Position numbers and translations under genes: made by a program. A stretch of 64,000 nucleotides of DNA from Sphingobium sp. CCH11-B1. GTDB taxonomy: Bacteria; Pseudomonadota; Alphaproteobacteria; Sphingomonadales; Sphingomonadaceae. Positions 25,297 through 33,318 of the stretch are shown in pieces. The notes beneath the pieces were generated by a model, which worked only from the letters and a program-made list of their open reading frames with translations, was not told where the DNA came from and did no database searches. The stretch covers positions 20,719 through 84,718 of the forward strand of contig NZ_LSJY01000003.1 in assembly GCF_001556865.1 (NCBI RefSeq). The letters run 5' to 3'. Each line of letters begins with the position of its first letter. Within the stretch, counting starts at the first letter, position 1.

Positions 25297-26112
25297 GTGC
25301 AGGAAGACGCCGCCCTGATCGACCGCTTCCTCGAAATGATGGCGGCGGAGCGCGGCGCGTCGAGGAATACGCTGATCGCCTACCGGACCGACCTGGCCGG
25401 GGCGGCGGCGCTGGTCGGCGGACTGGTGGCTGCGGACAAGGATGCGCTGGCTGGCCTGTCGGCGCAATGGGCGCCGCTCGCCGCATCGTCCGTCGCGCGA
25501 AAAGCGTCGGCACTGCGCGCCTTCTACGCTTTTCTGGAGGAGGAGGGGCTGCGCGCCGACAACCCGGCTTCCGCTTTGCCCCGGCCGGTGACGCGACGGC
25601 CCTTGCCCAAGATATTGTCCACGGCGGAGGTGGACCGTTTCTTCGCGCTGATCGCGGAACGGATCGATGTCGAGCATCCCGCGCCGCTGGACCTGCGGCT
25701 GTCGGCGCTGATCGAGCTGCTCTATGGATCGGGCCTGCGTGCCAGCGAGCTGGTGTCGCTGCCGCGCCGCGCGCTGGCCGCCGATCGGCCCTTCCTGATC
25801 CTGAAGGGCAAGGGGGGGCGGGAGCGGCTGGTACCGATAGTAAAGACCCTGGCCGCCGCCGCGGGGATCGCGCCGGAACGGGTCAGCCCGCATGTGCTGC
25901 GCCATGCCTTCGCCACCCATTTGCTGGAGGGCGGGGCGGACCTGCGCGCGTTGCAGACGATGCTGGGCCATGCCGACATCGGCACGACGCAGATCTACAC
26001 CCATGTCGACAGCAGGCGCTTGGTGGACCTGGTCAACCAGCGGCACCCGCTGGCCGGCATGGCGCACCGCGCGGTGCATCCCCGCGTTGACGAGGACGCG
26101 CCATCCCCCTAA
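25297..26112 (+). CDS. xerD: Tyrosine recombinase XerD
   Basis: XerD with XerC resolves chromosome dimers at dif under FtsK control. The 271-residue protein has an N-terminal SAM-like core-binding domain. The catalytic domain has R in [13 protein letters not shown] (about residue 149), K in [13 protein letters not shown], the [15 protein letters not shown] block (His and Arg), [14 protein letters not shown] (His), and the nucleophilic Tyr. The start is a GTG one base after the upstream stop. The C-terminus matches XerC/XerD length, so it is a housekeeping recombinase and not an integrase of a mobile element. Confidence 0.9.
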   Translation: MQEDAALIDRFLEMMAAERGASRNTLIAYRTDLAGAAALVGGLVAADKDALAGLSAQWAPLAASSVARKASALRAFYAFLEEEGLRADNPASALPRPVTRRPLPKILSTAEVDRFFALIAERIDVEHPAPLDLRLSALIELLYGSGLRASELVSLPRRALAADRPFLILKGKGGRERLVPIVKTLAAAAGIAPERVSPHVLRHAFATHLLEGGADLRALQTMLGHADIGTTQIYTHVDSRRLVDLVNQRHPLAGMAHRAVHPRVDEDAPSP

Positions 26113-26123
26113 CGCCTTGCGCC

Positions 26124-27068
26124 ATGGTTAGCTTTCTGGAATTCGAAAAGCCGATCGCCGAACTGGAAGCGCGCATCGTGGAATTGCGCGCCACCGCGAG
26201 CGTCGGCGACATCAACATCGACGGCGAGATCGCCACGCTGGAAAACCGTGCCGCCAAGCTGCTGGCGGACACCTATGGCAAGCTGACGCCCTGGCAGAAG
26301 ACGCAGGTGGCGCGGCACCCCGATCGTCCCCATTTCAAGGATTATGTTGCCGGCCTGTTCGACAATTTCATGCCGCTTGCCGGGGATCGCGCCTTTGCCG
26401 ACGATCAGGCGATCCTGGGCGGTTTCGCGACGCTGGGCGAACGGCGCGTGATGGTGATCGGCCATGAAAAGGGCGACGACACCGCCAGCCGCGTGCGGCA
26501 CAATTTCGGCATGGCCAAGCCCGAGGGCTATCGCAAGGCGATCCGCCTGATGGAACTGGCGGATCGGTTCGGCCTGCCGGTGGTGACCCTGGTCGATACG
26601 TCGGGCGCTTTCCCCGGCGTGCAGGCGGAAGAACGGGGGCAGGCCGAAGCGATCGCGCGATCGACCGAAGCCTGCCTGAAGCTGGGCGTGCCGATGGTGG
26701 CCGCCGTGGTGGGCGAGGGCGGATCGGGCGGCGCGATTGCGCTGGCCGCGGCCAATCGCGTCATCATGTTCGAACATGCGGTCTATTCGGTCATCTCGCC
26801 CGAAGGCTGCGCATCGATCCTGTGGCGCACGGCCGACAAGGCGAGCGACGCCGCCACCGCCATGCAGGTGACGGCGCAGCACCTCAAAAATCTGGGCGTG
26901 ATCGACCGGATCGTGCCGGAGCCGATCGGCGGCGCGCATCGCGAGCCGGTGCAGGCGATCGCCAGCCTGGGAACCGCGATAGAGGCGGAGCTGGACGCGC
27001 TCGACGGCATGGCCGCCGATGCGCTGCGCACCGACCGTGCCGACAAATTTCTCGCCATAGGGGCCTGA
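26124..27068 (+). CDS. accA: Acetyl-CoA carboxylase carboxyltransferase subunit alpha
   Basis: AccA with AccD transfers the carboxyl group from biotin to acetyl-CoA to make malonyl-CoA for fatty acid synthesis. The 314-residue length is typical. Recognisable segments are [55 protein letters not shown] and [11 protein letters not shown]. It follows xerD by 11 bases and precedes the M48 protease. Confidence 0.97.
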   Translation: MVSFLEFEKPIAELEARIVELRATASVGDINIDGEIATLENRAAKLLADTYGKLTPWQKTQVARHPDRPHFKDYVAGLFDNFMPLAGDRAFADDQAILGGFATLGERRVMVIGHEKGDDTASRVRHNFGMAKPEGYRKAIRLMELADRFGLPVVTLVDTSGAFPGVQAEERGQAEAIARSTEACLKLGVPMVAAVVGEGGSGGAIALAAANRVIMFEHAVYSVISPEGCASILWRTADKASDAATAMQVTAQHLKNLGVIDRIVPEPIGGAHREPVQAIASLGTAIEAELDALDGMAADALRTDRADKFLAIGA

Positions 27069-27085
27069 ACCCACTTCATTTTCCG

Positions 27086-27111
27086 GGAACGCCCCGCCAT
27101 TGTCGCTCGTT
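27086..27111 (+). promoter_or_regulatory. Candidate EcfG-type stress promoter
   Basis: GGAAC (27086-27090), 17 bases, then CGTT (27108-27111), a full match to the GGAAC-N16/17-CGTT consensus of alphaproteobacterial general stress sigma factors. A transcript would start about 20 bases before the M48 protease start codon. Confidence 0.5.
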
Positions 27112-27141
27112 GCGAAGGGGTAACGGGAAAGGGTGAGGCGC

Positions 27142-28620
27142 ATGAAGGGTAGATGGGCGCTGGGCGGTGCGGGCGCGGCGTTGATCGCCGCCATCGCCGC
27201 GCCGGCGGTGATCGGGCAACAGCGCGCGGTTCGCACCACATCGTCGATCAGCGCGCAGGATAAGGCGAGCGGGGCGAAGCGGCATCCGGAACTGCTGAAG
27301 GAATTTGGCGGCGCCTATGCAGGGCCACAGGCGAAATATGTGGAAGGGGTCGGCCGGCGCATCGCCGTCCAGTCCGGCCTGTCCAACGCACAGGGCGATT
27401 TCACGGTCACCTTGCTCAATTCCCCCGTCAACAACGCCTTCGCCATTCCCGGCGGCTATGTCTATGTGACGCGGCAATTGATGGCCCTGATGAACGACGA
27501 GGCGGAACTGGCCGGCGTGCTGGGCCATGAGGTCGGCCATGTCGCGGCGGAACATGGCCAGCGCAGGCAGAAAGCGGCCCAGCGCAACGCCATTGGCGGC
27601 GCCCTGCTGGGGGTGCTGGCGGGGGCATTTCTGGGCGATTCCGGGCTGGCCGGTATCGTGCAGAAGGGCATCGGCACAGGGAGCCAGCTGCTGACCCTCA
27701 AATTTTCGCGCACGCAGGAATATGAGGCCGACGACCTGGGCATCCGCTACCTGGCGTCCGCCGGTTACGATCCGCGCGCGCTGTCGGACATGCTTGCCTC
27801 TCTGGCCGCGCAGAGCAGTCTCGACGCACGGGCGGCGGGCAGCGCCCGGTCCACGCCGGAATGGGCAAGCACCCATCCTGACCCTGCGTCTCGCGTGACC
27901 CGCGCGGCGCGGGCGGCCGATGCCACCCGGGCCAGCGGGACGGCGCGCAATCGCGACGCTTTCCTCAACGCATTGGACGGTGTGCTTTATGGCGACGATC
28001 CCAAGCAGGGCGTGATCGACGGCAACCGCTTCCGCCATCCGGACTTGCGGCTCAGCTTCACCGCGCCCAGCGGCTTCGGCATGGAAAATGGCGCCGACGC
28101 GGTTTCCATCACTGGATCGGGCGGGCAGGCGCAGTTCGGCGGCGGCGCTTACGGCGGCGACCTTGCCGGCTATATCGACGGCGTCTTTGCTCGGCTGGGC
28201 GGCGGCAAGGGCGGCGTGCCGCAGGGCGAGGTGCAGCGCACCACGATCAACGGCCTGCCCGCGGCGTGGCGCACCGTGCGCGCCTCGACCCAGTCAAGCC
28301 AGGTCGATGCCACGGTCTTCGCCTATGATTTTGGCGGCGGGAAAGCCTATCACTTCCTTCTCATCACGCCGGCCGGGCGCGGGATTGGCCCCTTTGTGCC
28401 GATGGTCGAATCGATCCAGCGCCTCTCCGCGCAGGACGCCGCCGCCATCAAGCCGCGCCGTGTCCAGGTCGTGACCGTCAAGGCTGGCGACACGGTGCAA
28501 TCGCTCGCGAAGCGAATGGCCTATACCGATTATCCGGTGGAGCGGTTCGTGACGATCAACGCGCTCGCCGCCAACGCCACGCTGCGGCCGGGGCAACGGG
28601 TCAAGATCGTCGGCTGGTGA
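27142..28620 (+). CDS. M48-family zinc metalloprotease with C-terminal LysM-like domain
   Basis: A periplasmic protease related to BepA/YfgC, which clears misassembled outer-membrane proteins. From ATG 27142 it is 492 residues: a signal anchor (GGAGAALIAAIAAPAVIG), zinc site H129-E-V-G-H133 within VLGHEVGHVAAEHGQRR, and the third ligand Glu in EYEADDLG. The last 55 residues (VKAGDTVQSLAKRMAY...LRPGQRVKIV) resemble a LysM module. A GTG at 27133 is an alternative start. An EcfG-type motif just upstream suggests induction under stress. Confidence 0.87.
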   Translation: MKGRWALGGAGAALIAAIAAPAVIGQQRAVRTTSSISAQDKASGAKRHPELLKEFGGAYAGPQAKYVEGVGRRIAVQSGLSNAQGDFTVTLLNSPVNNAFAIPGGYVYVTRQLMALMNDEAELAGVLGHEVGHVAAEHGQRRQKAAQRNAIGGALLGVLAGAFLGDSGLAGIVQKGIGTGSQLLTLKFSRTQEYEADDLGIRYLASAGYDPRALSDMLASLAAQSSLDARAAGSARSTPEWASTHPDPASRVTRAARAADATRASGTARNRDAFLNALDGVLYGDDPKQGVIDGNRFRHPDLRLSFTAPSGFGMENGADAVSITGSGGQAQFGGGAYGGDLAGYIDGVFARLGGGKGGVPQGEVQRTTINGLPAAWRTVRASTQSSQVDATVFAYDFGGGKAYHFLLITPAGRGIGPFVPMVESIQRLSAQDAAAIKPRRVQVVTVKAGDTVQSLAKRMAYTDYPVERFVTINALAANATLRPGQRVKIVGW

Positions 28621-28632
28621 CGGAAACGCAAA

Positions 28633-28660
28633 AGGGCGGCGGACTTTCGTCCACCGCCCT
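28633..28660. terminator. Bidirectional terminator between convergent genes
   Basis: AGGGCGGCGGA (28633-28643) and TCCACCGCCCT (28650-28660) form an 11-bp stem with one mismatch and loop CTTTCG. T-rich DNA follows on both strands (TGTGTCTTT on plus, TTTT on minus). It serves the M48 protease gene and the pilin gene that converge here. Confidence 0.75.
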
Positions 28661-28684
28661 TGTGTCTTTGCAACGGTGCGGAGC

Positions 28685-28846
28685 TTACTTCAGGTTGCCC
28701 GACACGTTGTTGAAGGTGCCGCTCAGACGGCTGCCCAGGTTGCTCATCGCGCCGATGGCGGCGACGGCGATCAGAGCGGCGATCAGGCCGTATTCGATCG
28801 CGGTTGCACCCTTTTCGTTCTTCAGCATCTTACGCACGAACTTCAT
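28685..28846 (-). CDS. Flp-type (type IVb) pilin, copy 1
   Basis: This 53-residue prepilin starts MKFVRKMLKNEKG. The conserved cleavage context follows (G before ATAIEYGLIAALIAVA, with Glu at +5), then one hydrophobic helix and a short NVSGNLK tail. Flp pilins are built into Tad pili for adhesion. AAGGAG lies 8 bases before the ATG. A TTGACA at 28978-28973 (minus strand) may be a -35 element. No tad/cpa assembly genes are in the window. Confidence 0.88.
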   Translation of the reverse strand: MKFVRKMLKNEKGATAIEYGLIAALIAVAAIGAMSNLGSRLSGTFNNVSGNLK

Positions 28847-28988
28847 GCTACGTCTCCTTGGAATACCAAATACAGCGTTAAAAATACCCGGCCGCCCCGA
28901 CTGGAAATTGGTGGTCAGCAACAACGGAAATAGAGGGGTTCAGTTGAGAAAGACTTAATGCCGCGATCCAATTGTCAAAGTTTGATGG

Positions 28989-29177
28989 TTAATGGGAACT
29001 TACTTCTGTTGCGACATTGTTCCACATGCCGACGGTCTTGCTTGCAAGCTTGTTCAACGCTGCAAGCATAGCCAGCACGATCAGCGCGACGACCAGCCCA
29101 TATTCGACCGCAGTCGCGCCCCGGCTGCACCGCATGAGGCTTGAGCGGGCCAGAAACCGTAGAAGGTCGCGCATCAT
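28989..29177 (-). CDS. Flp-type (type IVb) pilin, copy 2
   Basis: A 62-residue relative of copy 1, starting MMRDLLRFLARSSLMRCSRG. It has the same G/ATAVEYGLVVALIVLAML cleavage and helix motif and a tail ending MWNNVATEVSSH. Its leader is longer and more basic and contains a Cys. It lies upstream of copy 1 in the same direction with a 142-base gap, consistent with tandem duplication and divergence. GGGG precedes the double ATG; either Met may be used. Confidence 0.82.
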   Translation of the reverse strand: MMRDLLRFLARSSLMRCSRGATAVEYGLVVALIVLAMLAALNKLASKTVGMWNNVATEVSSH

Positions 29178-29257
29178 TTTCCCCGTTTCGGTGCAGACAG
29201 TCCCCTGGAGCCATGTAAAGGAGGCAGGGTTAACAAAGCCCTGTGATCTGGAGCGTT

Positions 29258-29665
29258 ATGACTGATTTTTCCCCCCTCTTCGTCGTCGCGGTGGCGTTGG
29301 TCGACGCGGACGGGCGCGTGCTGGTCCAGCAGCGGCCGCCGGGCAAGGCCATGGCGGGGCTGTGGGAGTTTCCAGGCGGCAAGGTGGAAGCCGGCGAAAC
29401 GCCGGAGGCGGCGCTGGTCCGTGAACTGGAGGAGGAACTGGGCATTCGCACCCACGCCAGTTGCCTGGCGCCGGCGACCTTCGCCAGCGAACCGCTGGGC
29501 GACAGGCATTTGCTGCTCTTGCTCTATGTCTGCCGCAAATGGCAGGGGGTGCCGGAGGCGCGGCATGCGACGGCGCTCAAATGGGCGCGGCCTGCGCAAC
29601 TCTATGCGCTCGACATGCCTCCCGCCGACCTGCCGCTGATCGGCCTGCTGGAGGCGTTGCTATAA
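29258..29665 (+). CDS. mutT: 8-oxo-dGTP diphosphatase (MutT-type Nudix hydrolase)
   Basis: MutT removes oxidised GTP nucleotides so they are not built into DNA. From ATG 29258, with GGAG just upstream, it is 135 residues. The Nudix box is complete: GGKVEAGETPEAALVREL followed by EEELGI. The flanking LVQQRPPGKAMAGLWEFPGG is typical of MutT rather than other Nudix enzymes. It is divergent from the pilin genes and convergent with bfr. Confidence 0.92.
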   Translation: MTDFSPLFVVAVALVDADGRVLVQQRPPGKAMAGLWEFPGGKVEAGETPEAALVRELEEELGIRTHASCLAPATFASEPLGDRHLLLLLYVCRKWQGVPEARHATALKWARPAQLYALDMPPADLPLIGLLEALL

Positions 29666-29726
29666 AAGGGATGCGCGGTGCGGTCCGGCAGGAGTGGCGA
29701 CCCGGACGGGCCGCCAACAAGCCCGG

Positions 29727-30206
29727 TCAGTCTTCCTTGGCCTTGCTCTGCAACTGCACATAATTCTGGATGCCCATACGTTCGATCATCTCGAACTGGG
29801 TTTCCAGCGTGTCGACATGCTCTTCCTCGCTTTCGAGGATATATTGAAACAGGTCGCGGCTCACATAGTCGCGGATGGATTCGCAATAGGCGATCGCGTC
29901 CTTGAGCACCGGCAGCGCTTCATATTCCAGCTCGAGGTCGGCTTTCAGGATTTCCTCGACGCTCTCGCCGATCTTCAGCCGCCCGAGCAGCTGGAAGTTG
30001 GGCAGGCCGTCAAGGAAAAGGATGCGTTCCGCCAGCTTGTCGGCATGCTTCATCTCGTCGATCGATTCTTCATATTCGAACTTGGCGAGCTTCTCGACGC
30101 CCCAGTGATTGAGCATGCGGTAGTGGAGGAAATATTGATTGATCGCGGTCAGCTCGTTCTTGAGCACCTCGTTCAGAAATTCGATGACCTTCGGGTCGCC
30201 CTTCAT
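29727..30206 (-). CDS. bfr: Bacterioferritin
   Basis: Bacterioferritin stores iron in a 24-subunit haem-containing shell. The 159 residues carry ferroxidase ligands E18, E51 and H54 (EEHVDTLE later supplies more), and M52, the haem ligand between subunits, in the EMKHADKLAERILFLDGLP block. bfd lies 148 bases upstream in the same direction, so storage and release factors are encoded together. A candidate promoter is at 30240-30268. Confidence 0.96.
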   Translation of the reverse strand: MKGDPKVIEFLNEVLKNELTAINQYFLHYRMLNHWGVEKLAKFEYEESIDEMKHADKLAERILFLDGLPNFQLLGRLKIGESVEEILKADLELEYEALPVLKDAIAYCESIRDYVSRDLFQYILESEEEHVDTLETQFEMIERMGIQNYVQLQSKAKED

Positions 30207-30239
30207 GGCGTTATACTCCGGCGATTGGGGAACGGCCGG

Positions 30240-30268
30240 ACCATAGCCTTTCGACGCAGGGCTGTTAA
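30240..30268 (-). promoter_or_regulatory. Candidate sigma-70 promoter for bfr
   Basis: On the minus strand TTAACA (30268-30263) and TATGGT (30245-30240) are exactly 17 bases apart, about 35 bases before the bfr start codon. Confidence 0.4.
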
Positions 30269-30354
30269 GCTGAAAAGCCTTGGAAATCCGCGATTTTTTG
30301 GGGCGCTATTGCGTGGTGATCGCGGCAATTCCCTGCGGATGCTTCGCAATCCTG

Positions 30355-30525
30355 TCAGGCGGAGGCGCGTTCGGCCGCGATGATGGTGCGGGCGAAGGAC
30401 ACGCACTGGCCGCATTTGGGACGGCGGCCGAACTGGGCATAGGCGCTGCACGGCGTATCCGCGCCGTTGCGTGCGGCTTCCCGCACATCCTTTTCCCGAA
30501 GCGCGTTACAAACGCAGACGACCAT
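30355..30525 (-). CDS. bfd: Bacterioferritin-associated ferredoxin
   Basis: Bfd is a small [2Fe-2S] protein that docks on bacterioferritin and passes electrons to release stored iron. The 56-residue protein has the four ligands in family spacing: C4 and C6 in VCVCNALRE, C38 and C41 in PKCGQCVSFARTII. An extra Cys sits at about position 26. AGGAG lies about 9 bases before the start at 30525. The DNA just upstream has a partial dyad (ATTGCGACCCATTATCA on the minus strand) that could be an iron-regulator site, but the match is weak. Confidence 0.93.
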   Translation of the reverse strand: MVVCVCNALREKDVREAARNGADTPCSAYAQFGRRPKCGQCVSFARTIIAAERASA

Positions 30526-30586
30526 CGTGATGCTTCTCCTGTCGCAACGGAGATAGCGTGGATGATAATGGGTCGCAATAGTAGAA

Positions 30587-31828
30587 TCAGCTGCTCCTGC
30601 GAATCTTTTGCGTCTTGCCCGAGGAGAGGGTGCGCCACAGCCATTCCGCGGGGCCGAAGGCGAAATGATCCGCCCATGGTTTGGACCACAAGAGCATGAG
30701 TGCCCAGCCGCCCAGCACGAACAAGGGCAGCAGCGCCGGCCGGACATGGGCGAACAGGCCGAGCCCCCAGCCATAGAAAAGCGCGGTCATGACAAGGCTG
30801 GTGCCCAGATAGTTGCTGAGCGTCATGCGCCCCACCGCCGCGAATCGCGCCACATAAGGGCTGGGCGCATGGCGCGCGAGCAGCCACAGGATCAGCGCCG
30901 CCCAGCCGACCGTCAGCGGGATGCGAAAGGGCAGCGACCAGGCGAGCGCCACGCCATAGGCGGGCAGGGGCGCGAAGCCGCTCGCCACGACCCACAGCGC
31001 CATCGCCGCCATCGGCGGCAGTCCGATCAGGAAGCAGTGCCGGGCGGTGCGCCGATACTGGTCGGCATCCCAGCCGCCTGTCAGGAACCCGCCCTTCAGC
31101 ATCGCCATGCCGAGCAGCATGAAGCCCAGCGTTTCGAAGGCGTTGAACAGGAAGCCCCACAGCCATTCGCCGGGGAACGCCGCCGCCTTCATGGCGAGGA
31201 TGCCGGTGAAGCCGCCGCGATAGGTCGCGATTTCGTGCAGCGTCGCCGGGCTGGCGGGATCGCTGAGCGCGCGCATGAAGCTCTGGAAGCCCTCGCGCGT
31301 GGCGGCGCTGGCATCGGGCGCTGCCGCGGCGCTTCCCCACAGATAGAGGCTCGCGATGAAGGCGGCCATCAGCAGAAACTGGACCAGGAAGCAAAGAAAG
31401 GCGCGCTTGACCAGCGCCAGCGGTTCCAGCCCGACGAAGAGCAGCGCGAACAGGCCGACAATGGCGTAAATGCGCAATATGTCGCCCCACCAGAGCAGAA
31501 AGACGTGCGCGCAGCCGATGACGAACAGCCAGGCCAGCCGAATCATCTGGGTCCGCCGCCCGTCGCGGCCGGCCATTTCCTCCTTGTCGATCAGCAGCAG
31601 CATGGACGCGCCGAACAAAAGGGCGAAGAGGCCGCGCATCTTGCCGTCCACCAGGATCAGGCTGACCGCCCAGAAGGCGATGTCCCCTGGCGAAAGCGAT
31701 CCAGCGATCGCGGGGTTGAAATAGGCGCTCTGCGGCAGGGCGAAGGCGGTGATGTTCATCCACACTATGCCAAGCACGGCGCAGCCGCGCAGCACGTCCA
31801 TGGCGGGAATGCGGGGGGAAGCGGTCAT
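30587..31828 (-). CDS. DUF418-family (YeiB-like) membrane protein
   Basis: A 413-residue integral membrane protein. The N-terminus RIPAMDVLRGCAVLGIVWMN and the KMRGLFALLFGASM segment are hallmarks of the heparan-alpha-glucosaminide acetyltransferase-like/DUF418 group. The C-terminal half (about residues 250-400) is the DUF418 part, with GRMTLSNYLGTS. About ten hydrophobic spans are visible. The function of the family is not established; acyl transfer across the membrane has been suggested from relatives. It ends 62 bases before the bfd start codon. Confidence 0.85.
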   Translation of the reverse strand: MTASPRIPAMDVLRGCAVLGIVWMNITAFALPQSAYFNPAIAGSLSPGDIAFWAVSLILVDGKMRGLFALLFGASMLLLIDKEEMAGRDGRRTQMIRLAWLFVIGCAHVFLLWWGDILRIYAIVGLFALLFVGLEPLALVKRAFLCFLVQFLLMAAFIASLYLWGSAAAAPDASAATREGFQSFMRALSDPASPATLHEIATYRGGFTGILAMKAAAFPGEWLWGFLFNAFETLGFMLLGMAMLKGGFLTGGWDADQYRRTARHCFLIGLPPMAAMALWVVASGFAPLPAYGVALAWSLPFRIPLTVGWAALILWLLARHAPSPYVARFAAVGRMTLSNYLGTSLVMTALFYGWGLGLFAHVRPALLPLFVLGGWALMLLWSKPWADHFAFGPAEWLWRTLSSGKTQKIRRSS

Positions 31829-31880
31829 GCGACGATATTTTCCTGCTTCGGCCGGGAGGGCGGGCGCTCTTCTGACGCGC

Positions 31881-31911
31881 CTAGAGCCTTTTCATCCGGC
31901 GTGAAAAGGGC
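31881..31911. repeat. Palindromic intergenic element CTAGAGCCTTTTCA...TGAAAAGG
   Basis: CCTTTTCA (31887-31894) and TGAAAAGG (31902-31909) form an 8-bp stem with loop TCCGGCG, preceded by CTAGAG. Similar CTAGAGCNTTTTCA elements recur between genes in alphaproteobacteria. It lies between the divergent DUF418 and BioC-like genes. Confidence 0.45.
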
Positions 31912-31947
31912 CTTGTGCTTCATCGCCGCATTTTCCAAGGCGAGTGC

Positions 31948-31980
31948 ATGACCCGTCAACCCGCCCTGATCCAGCCATGA
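31948..31980 (+). other. Possible 10-codon leader ORF coupled to the BioC-like gene
   Basis: ATG 31948 opens MTRQPALIQP and its stop TGA overlaps the downstream start as ATGA. AAGG lies 8 bases upstream of this ATG, whereas the main start at 31977 has no recognisable ribosome-binding site. Translational coupling through this leader is possible; chance is not excluded. Confidence 0.3.
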
Positions 31981-32738
31981 TCGACGCGCGCAAGCAGCGG
32001 ATCAGCGACGCATTCGGCGCGGCGGCCCCGCATTATGAGGCGCATGCCGGGCCGCAGCGCTTCGCCGCGGCGCTTGTCGCCGATCTTGCCCGGCGGCAGC
32101 ATCCCGGCGGCGCGGCGCGGATATTGGAGATAGGCTGCGGCACGGGCCTGCTGACGCGCGACATCCAGGCGCGCTGGCCCGCCGCGGAACTGACCGCGAC
32201 AGATATCTCCCCCGGCATGTTGGCGCAGGCGGCGGCGCAGGGCCGGGTGGCCGGCACGTTCCTGACGATGGACGGGGAGGCTCCGGCCTTCGACGGGCCA
32301 TGGTTCGACCTTATCCTTTCCAGCCTCGCCTTCCAGTGGTTTGACGATCTGTCGGCCGCCATCGCCCGACTTGCAGCACTGCTGCGGCCCGGCGGAAGCC
32401 TGATCTTCTCCACCATGGGGCGGGGCAGTTTCGTGGCCTGGCGCGCGGCGCACGACGCCTGCGGACTGCCATGCGGCGTGCCGCTCTATCCCACGCTGGA
32501 CGCGTTGCGACCGATGCTGGCGGATCATGGCGACGCCTTCGCCTTCGACGAGGAGGTCGCGATCGAGGGGCGGGGTGCGCGGGCGCTGCTGGCGCATCTC
32601 AAGGGGATCGGCGCGGTCGTGCCCGGCGCGGGGCGCCCCCCCCTGTCCGCCGGGCAGTTGCGGCGCGTGATGGACGCCTATGACGCCGCCGGGGGGCAGG
32701 ATCGCTATCAGCTGCTGTTCGGCCGGGTGACGCGCTGA
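31977..32738 (+). CDS. bioC: BioC-like malonyl-ACP O-methyltransferase
   Basis: A 253-residue class I SAM methyltransferase. The SAM motif is ILEIGCGTGLLTRDI, with TATDISPGML and LILSSLAFQWFDDL following. The N-terminal RISDAFGAAAPHYEAHAG and the SSLAFQW motif resemble BioC, which methylates malonyl-ACP to start the biotin pimeloyl chain. No other bio gene is nearby, so the assignment rests on motif resemblance alone and another small-molecule methyltransferase remains possible. ATG 31977 is used; a GTG at 31944 is in frame. Confidence 0.7.
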   Translation: MIDARKQRISDAFGAAAPHYEAHAGPQRFAAALVADLARRQHPGGAARILEIGCGTGLLTRDIQARWPAAELTATDISPGMLAQAAAQGRVAGTFLTMDGEAPAFDGPWFDLILSSLAFQWFDDLSAAIARLAALLRPGGSLIFSTMGRGSFVAWRAAHDACGLPCGVPLYPTLDALRPMLADHGDAFAFDEEVAIEGRGARALLAHLKGIGAVVPGAGRPPLSAGQLRRVMDAYDAAGGQDRYQLLFGRVTR

Positions 32739-32781
32739 GACGAGGATTGCGCACCGGCGGCCCCCATGCAATGCGGGAGCG

Positions 32782-33312
32782 ATGACGACCGGATTTTCCC
32801 TTCGCCCCGCCGAGGCCGCCGACGTGACGGCGCTGGCGGCACTCAAGCTGGCGGCTTTCCGCGAAACCTTCCTCGACGGGTTCGGCGTGCCCTATCCGCC
32901 CGCCGACCTCGCCCGGTTCGAGGCGGAGAGCTATGGCGTGGAGAAGGTGGCACGGGAGATTGCCGATCCCACGCACGCGACATGGGTGGTGGAGGATGGC
33001 GGCCGGCTGCTGGCCTATGCCCATGTCGGACCGTGCAAGCTGCCCCATCCGGAGGCCAGCGCCGATCAGGGCGAGCTATATCAGATCTACGCCCTCAACG
33101 CCGCGCAGGGGCGGGGCGCCGGGCGCGCGCTGCTGGACGCCGCGCTCGATTGGCTGGGCACGCATATGCCGGGGCCGGTGTGGCTGGGCGTCTGGTCGGG
33201 CAACGAACGGGCGCAGGCTGTCTATGGCCGGCGCGGCTTCGAGAAGGTCGGCGAATATGGCTTTCCGGTCGGTGACTGGACCGACCATGAATTTATCTAC
33301 CGCCGACCCTGA
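32782..33312 (+). CDS. GNAT-family N-acetyltransferase
   Basis: A 176-residue acetyltransferase with the acetyl-CoA binding motif in QGRGAGRALLDAALDWLG. The ELYQIYALNAAQGRGAG beta-strand/loop precedes it, and the NERAQAVYGRRGFEKVGEY C-terminal block is typical of the family. The substrate is not predictable. It follows the BioC-like gene by 43 bases and is convergent with purL, whose stop lies 6 bases away. Confidence 0.9.
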   Translation: MTTGFSLRPAEAADVTALAALKLAAFRETFLDGFGVPYPPADLARFEAESYGVEKVAREIADPTHATWVVEDGGRLLAYAHVGPCKLPHPEASADQGELYQIYALNAAQGRGAGRALLDAALDWLGTHMPGPVWLGVWSGNERAQAVYGRRGFEKVGEYGFPVGDWTDHEFIYRRP

Positions 33313-33318
33313 TCGTCT

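Noticed and set aside
25297..26112. Tyrosine recombinase as evidence of an integrated element
   Set aside because: Length, motifs and housekeeping neighbours (accA) fit XerD; there is no attachment duplication or phage gene.
28984..29010. TTAA-N7-TTAC resembling a CtrA half-consensus site near the pilin genes
   Set aside because: It lies over the 3' end of pilin copy 2 and lacks the second full TTAA, so it is not convincing as a CtrA site.
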